From Sinonovacula constricta (taxonomy: Eukaryota > Mollusca > Bivalvia > Cardiida > Solecurtidae), in assembly GCA_007844125.1 (NCBI GenBank), contig CM017569.1, forward strand, positions 7,315,547 to 7,379,546: DNA of 64,000 bases. Reading direction: 5' to 3'. Within the stretch, counting starts at the first letter, position 1. Every line of letters starts with the position of its first letter. The position numbers and the translations under genes are program-made. Of this stretch, positions 60,900 to 64,000 are shown piece after piece. The notes below the pieces were generated by a model. The model had not been told where the DNA came from, searched no databases, and saw nothing but the letters and a program-made list of their open reading frames with translations.

Positions 60900-61015
60900 G
60901 TTCACAAGCAAGCCAAATGTAAAAGTAAGAACATATATGTGATAAGTCATTAAACAAAAAGAGCAAACCCAACAGTAACCGCCTTAAAATGGTCTGTCGG
61001 TTTTGGCGAATTTAC
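60900..61015 (-). mobile_element. Family A dispersed repeat, fragment
   Basis: Reverse copy with AAGCAAGCCAAATGTAAAAG, GTCATTAAACAAAAAGAGCA, AACCCAACAGTAACCGCCTT and a GGTCTGTCGG end. It lies about 375 bases from, and inverted to, the copy at 60376. Confidence 0.7.
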
Positions 61016-61732
61016 AGCTCAAGACTATTCAAAAGATATTTTAATCAAAGTAAACATATAAAGCTGTCAAATCGAAACAACACACCTTTTCACTGTAATC
61101 TGGAGAAAAACCCATAGCAAGAACATATTTATAAAATATTAATTGCATTCTATACACAAAGCGTGATACAAGTTTTTCCTTTGTATTGTTTTAAAAGTAC
61201 CTTTTAAGATTGTCATAGCATTTTTATTCATATATCTAGCTCTGATTAGAAACTTACGTTTTCAAGTTATATATGGATTGCGTCTGTTCATTTAATGCCA
61301 TGGCGTATTAAACAACACGCAATTTGTATTTATACTGAATTTAAAAACAAATCTATGTGTAAGCTAACATTCACATTCTGTTCAGTATAATAATTTCAAG
61401 TCTGGCTGTATTGTGTATTCAATCGTTCTCGAGATTTATGAATAAATATAGTTGTGACATCTGTGATAAATTGTCTCACAGACAGTGGCTATCGATCATT
61501 CACTTTTAGCTTTAGCAAGAATCAAACATTGTACAGTGACAACTGCCATTCATGTGACAGAAAAGCTACTGTCGGTTCAAAGAGAAATGTTGCCAAATTT
61601 GAGTCTGTTGAGTCTTTCAAAATACATTGAGTGATATCAACGAAGGAAAGATAGATCCTTATGTGGCTAAATTATTGCTGTCTCGATTGTTCTTCTAGGC
61701 AGCTAAGTAAATATATTGACAAAAATATAGAT
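61016..61732. other. Noncoding stretch, nothing recognised
   Basis: AT-rich without supported features. Confidence 0.4.
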
Positions 61733-61862
61733 GAATATCAACGACAAGGGGAGTATATTGCTCCCTAAGACCGACATGTATCCATTTGTGACTGTAGACT
61801 GAAGAACGGACAGACGAACAGACGGGCGAAAAGGAGCAATTATATTCTATCATTTGCAAATG
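61733..61862 (+). repeat. End fragment of the GACGGACGG-type repeat
   Basis: GAACGGACAGACGAACAGAC and GGGCGAAAAGGAGCAATTAT, then a CATTTGCAAATGGCAGGG end. It resembles the terminus of the array at 37288-38590 (GACAGACGGACGGACGAAG then CTATATTCACCCC), but without the tandem units. Confidence 0.45.
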
Positions 61863-62445
61863 GCAGGGCATTAAAATAGCTATACTGAAGTGAAGTGATC
61901 AAACTTTAGTTGTTAATCATTTGCTTTTGTATTTTTAATATTTGCTAATTAAAAGAAAGAGAATTATCTTCGAAGAAAAAGGGTAGTTATTGACCCAGAC
62001 CATTCTTTGTCCTTGAAATGACATCACAATAATCAATGCATATCACATCGACTATGTCTCTAAAATGCAAATGTTTGACAAGTAATTTATGTGTTGTTAA
62101 CGAGGTATAATTATTTTTATTTAATGGTGCATGAAATAGCCCGTGAGATTTCTCCTTATAAATAAAGAATGATTTTACGTTCATGTTTTATTTGTGGAAA
62201 AACCCATTCTTAGATTTAGTCATCCAACTAAACCTCAGATTTATTTAAACTATATTTCGAATTTCCATGTATATTTATAATGGCAGTTTTATTACAAAAC
62301 AGTCCTAGCAGGAAAAAAAAACATGTTGGTGCCAACCTGAATTGAATGTTATCTCCAGAACATTAACTTATGCAAGCGAGCATAAACTTTGGAAATATAT
62401 AAAAAGTTGGCATGCAGATCGAATCCTCAAACGATTTTCGACTAC
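61863..62445. other. Noncoding stretch, nothing recognised
   Basis: AT-rich. No supported gene or repeat. Confidence 0.4.
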
Positions 62446-62447
62446 TC

Positions 62448-62521
62448 GTGAGAGAGAGAGAGAGAGAGAGAGAGAGTGGTGGGGGGAGAGAGGAGAGAAA
62501 GTCAGACAGACAGACGGACGG
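62448..62521. repeat. (GA)n tract with GACAGACGG end
   Basis: GA repeat at about 62450-62476, then a G-rich stretch and CAGACAGACAGACGGACGG. The last part resembles the terminal word of the dispersed tandem repeat. Confidence 0.85.
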
Positions 62522-63348
62522 TGAATTTTGTAGATTTAAATTTTTAAATTAGAAAACACACAGAGAATAAAATCATGGTGACAGAAACTGGCAGATGTCG
62601 CGGTAGTGTATAGGAATAACATAACAATTATATATAAGTAGAGTGGCAAAAACAGAAAGTTTTAACAATTCAAGTTTGCTTGACAGTGATCTAGTTTGTG
62701 TTTTCCAATTATAACAGAAGTTCTGGTGGACTTTTATCAAAGAGTATATAACCTTATATTATGTTTTGCGTTTAGTAAACGCGATCTCGACCAAAACTGT
62801 AAGTTTTACGTAATTAGTGTAGCTGATTGCCCCAACGTTGAACTGATATGTGTGTTTACTGTAAGTTGGTAACTGTTTCAACAGAAAAGTGCGCGATGTA
62901 TACATGTAGATTTCATGCTGTTGTACCACATGGCAGTTCGTTATCAGGTGGCATGACCCAACACCTTTTATCATAGAGCAATCGGAATAACATATCGCCA
63001 GCGTCTTAAGTCGTTTGGAGATAAAACGATAAACTAAGGAAATGTCCTTTCAATTTGAGATCAGACTTAATAGAATTGAATACGAATGATAAAATATTCG
63101 AATCCAAAGATCTCTATTCGAATATAGAATTGATATTCTAATATTCGTTAACGCCACTAATAGAAAGCAATAAACGCAGGAAACTACTAGTTAGCGTTGT
63201 TCGTCTTCTGTCAATTATAAATAAATCCTGGATGCATAAAAAATATTATCTTTGCAGATAACAATACTTAATTTGATTTTTTGAATAACACAATTTTGTT
63301 CTTTGCTGACGGATTCCACCTTTAACTTGACCGATAACCAATAACGGG
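62522..63348. other. Noncoding stretch, nothing recognised
   Basis: AT-rich. Several ATTCGAAT-type words cluster at 63075-63150. No supported gene up to the gap. Confidence 0.4.
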
Positions 63349-63448
63349 NNNNNNNNNNNNNNNNNNNNNNNNNNNNNNNNNNNNNNNNNNNNNNNNNNNN
63401 NNNNNNNNNNNNNNNNNNNNNNNNNNNNNNNNNNNNNNNNNNNNNNNN
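63349..63448. other. Assembly gap (100 N)
   Basis: Exactly 100 N, the conventional length for a gap of unknown size. The sequence on either side need not be at its true distance. The 94-codon minus-strand frame that spans it is meaningless. Confidence 0.99.
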
Positions 63449-64000
63449 GTAAAGCTACAACATGCTGCTCCCACGTACTTGTGTATATCAAGATATCATT
63501 TATCAAACTAATAGCCACAATCCAACCCAAGCAAAACCTTTCTCATTAATCTGTTAAATGTACTTGAAGCCACACACTAAACCAAACGGCATTTTCTTAA
63601 ACCGAAACAATCCTTTGGGCGTCTCAAAAGGACGTCAAATCCTTTGCCTGTTCAGTTAAAGGAACCTGCCAATAACCTTTACTAAGATCTATCTTAGAGA
63701 AATACTTAGCCTCTGACAACTTTGAGAATATCTCCTCTGCATTTGGCATAGGTTCTGCATCAAACACTGTAACCCTATTTAACTGTCTAAAATCTATACA
63801 GAATCTAATACTGCATCTTTCTTCCTTAACATCACAACTGGACTCGAAAATGGTGCTTTTGAGGATTCAATGACTCCTAACTCTAACATTTTCTTAACTT
63901 CCTCTTCTACAGTCGCAACTGACTGATAAGGTATAGGATATCCTTTGCACCTAAAAGGTTCATTCGTATTCAACTGAATATCATGCTCTATATAAGACGT
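63449..64000 (-). pseudogene. Ty3/gypsy-type reverse transcriptase remnant, partial
   Basis: Minus-strand coding remains of an LTR retrotransposon polymerase, in order from 64000 downward: NEPFRCKGYPIPYQSV, VKKMLELGVIESSKAPFSSP, VVMLRKKD. After a frameshift come FCIDFRQLNRV, EPMP, and FSKIDLSKGYWQVPLTEQAK. After another come TPKGLFRFKKMPFGLV and, further on, INDILIYTSTWEQH. These are the standard Ty3/gypsy motifs. The catalytic YxDD box reads N-D (63492-63505), so an essential aspartate is lost. With at least three frameshifts the copy is dead. It is cut by the window end on one side and the N gap on the other. Confidence 0.85.

Overview
This window is AT-rich, repeat-dense eukaryotic DNA. 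It has no bacterial-style operons. Long microsatellites, two large minisatellites, tRNA-headed SINEs, decayed LINE-like and LTR retroelement remains, and a dispersed noncoding repeat family with at least a dozen copies all point to a metazoan nuclear genome. The mix of repeats is what I would expect of a bivalve mollusc: in particular, degraded ~160-bp units that end in a GACGGACGG-type module, and a YLDD-type reverse transcriptase remnant of a kind I associate with marine invertebrates. That placement is an inference from recollection and was not tested. I recognise no intact named protein-coding gene and no functional RNA gene.

Layout. 1-6.8 kb is mostly featureless AT-rich sequence with (AT)n tracts, one fragment of the dispersed repeat (called family A here) and two weak coding-like islands. 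6.8-9.4 kb holds a family A copy, a broken reverse transcriptase with Penelope-like motif order, and a related family B repeat split by a tRNA-derived SINE. 9.4-24 kb has a (CA)n tract, further family A copies, a possible short LTR or promoter near 13.2 kb, and tRNA-like SINE heads. 24.4-31.8 kb is the main structural feature: an imperfect palindrome of about 7.4 kb with arms of about 1.9 and 2.3 kb and a 3.25-kb loop. The loop contains LINE remains whose domains are out of order. A well-formed minus-strand core promoter candidate (TATA, 13-bp inverted repeat, CRE) lies at 32.26-32.41 kb and points into the palindrome.

33-45 kb carries a family B copy, a CT/CTGT microsatellite, a degraded tandem array at 37.3-38.6 kb, a tRNA-headed SINE family, and a few candidate exons (minus strand at 36.5 kb and 45.4 kb, plus strand at 39.0 kb and 40.8 kb). 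45.84-46.71 kb is a 54-bp minisatellite of 16 units. 48.9-49.1 kb is a long (TTC)n tract. 52.77-55.04 kb is a 53-bp minisatellite of 43 units with higher-order structure.

55.3-60 kb is the most gene-like part. It has a frame-broken stretch that begins with a signal-anchor-like peptide, an LTR-like segment, and two short plus-strand terminal exon candidates, each with a poly(A) signal close behind its stop. The window ends with a 100-N gap and a frameshifted Ty3/gypsy-type reverse transcriptase fragment on the minus strand.

Few parts can be shown to work together. The mobile elements are almost all dead copies. The most testable functional idea is that transcription from the 32.3-kb promoter would read through both palindrome arms and fold into a long hairpin RNA. 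That is inference.
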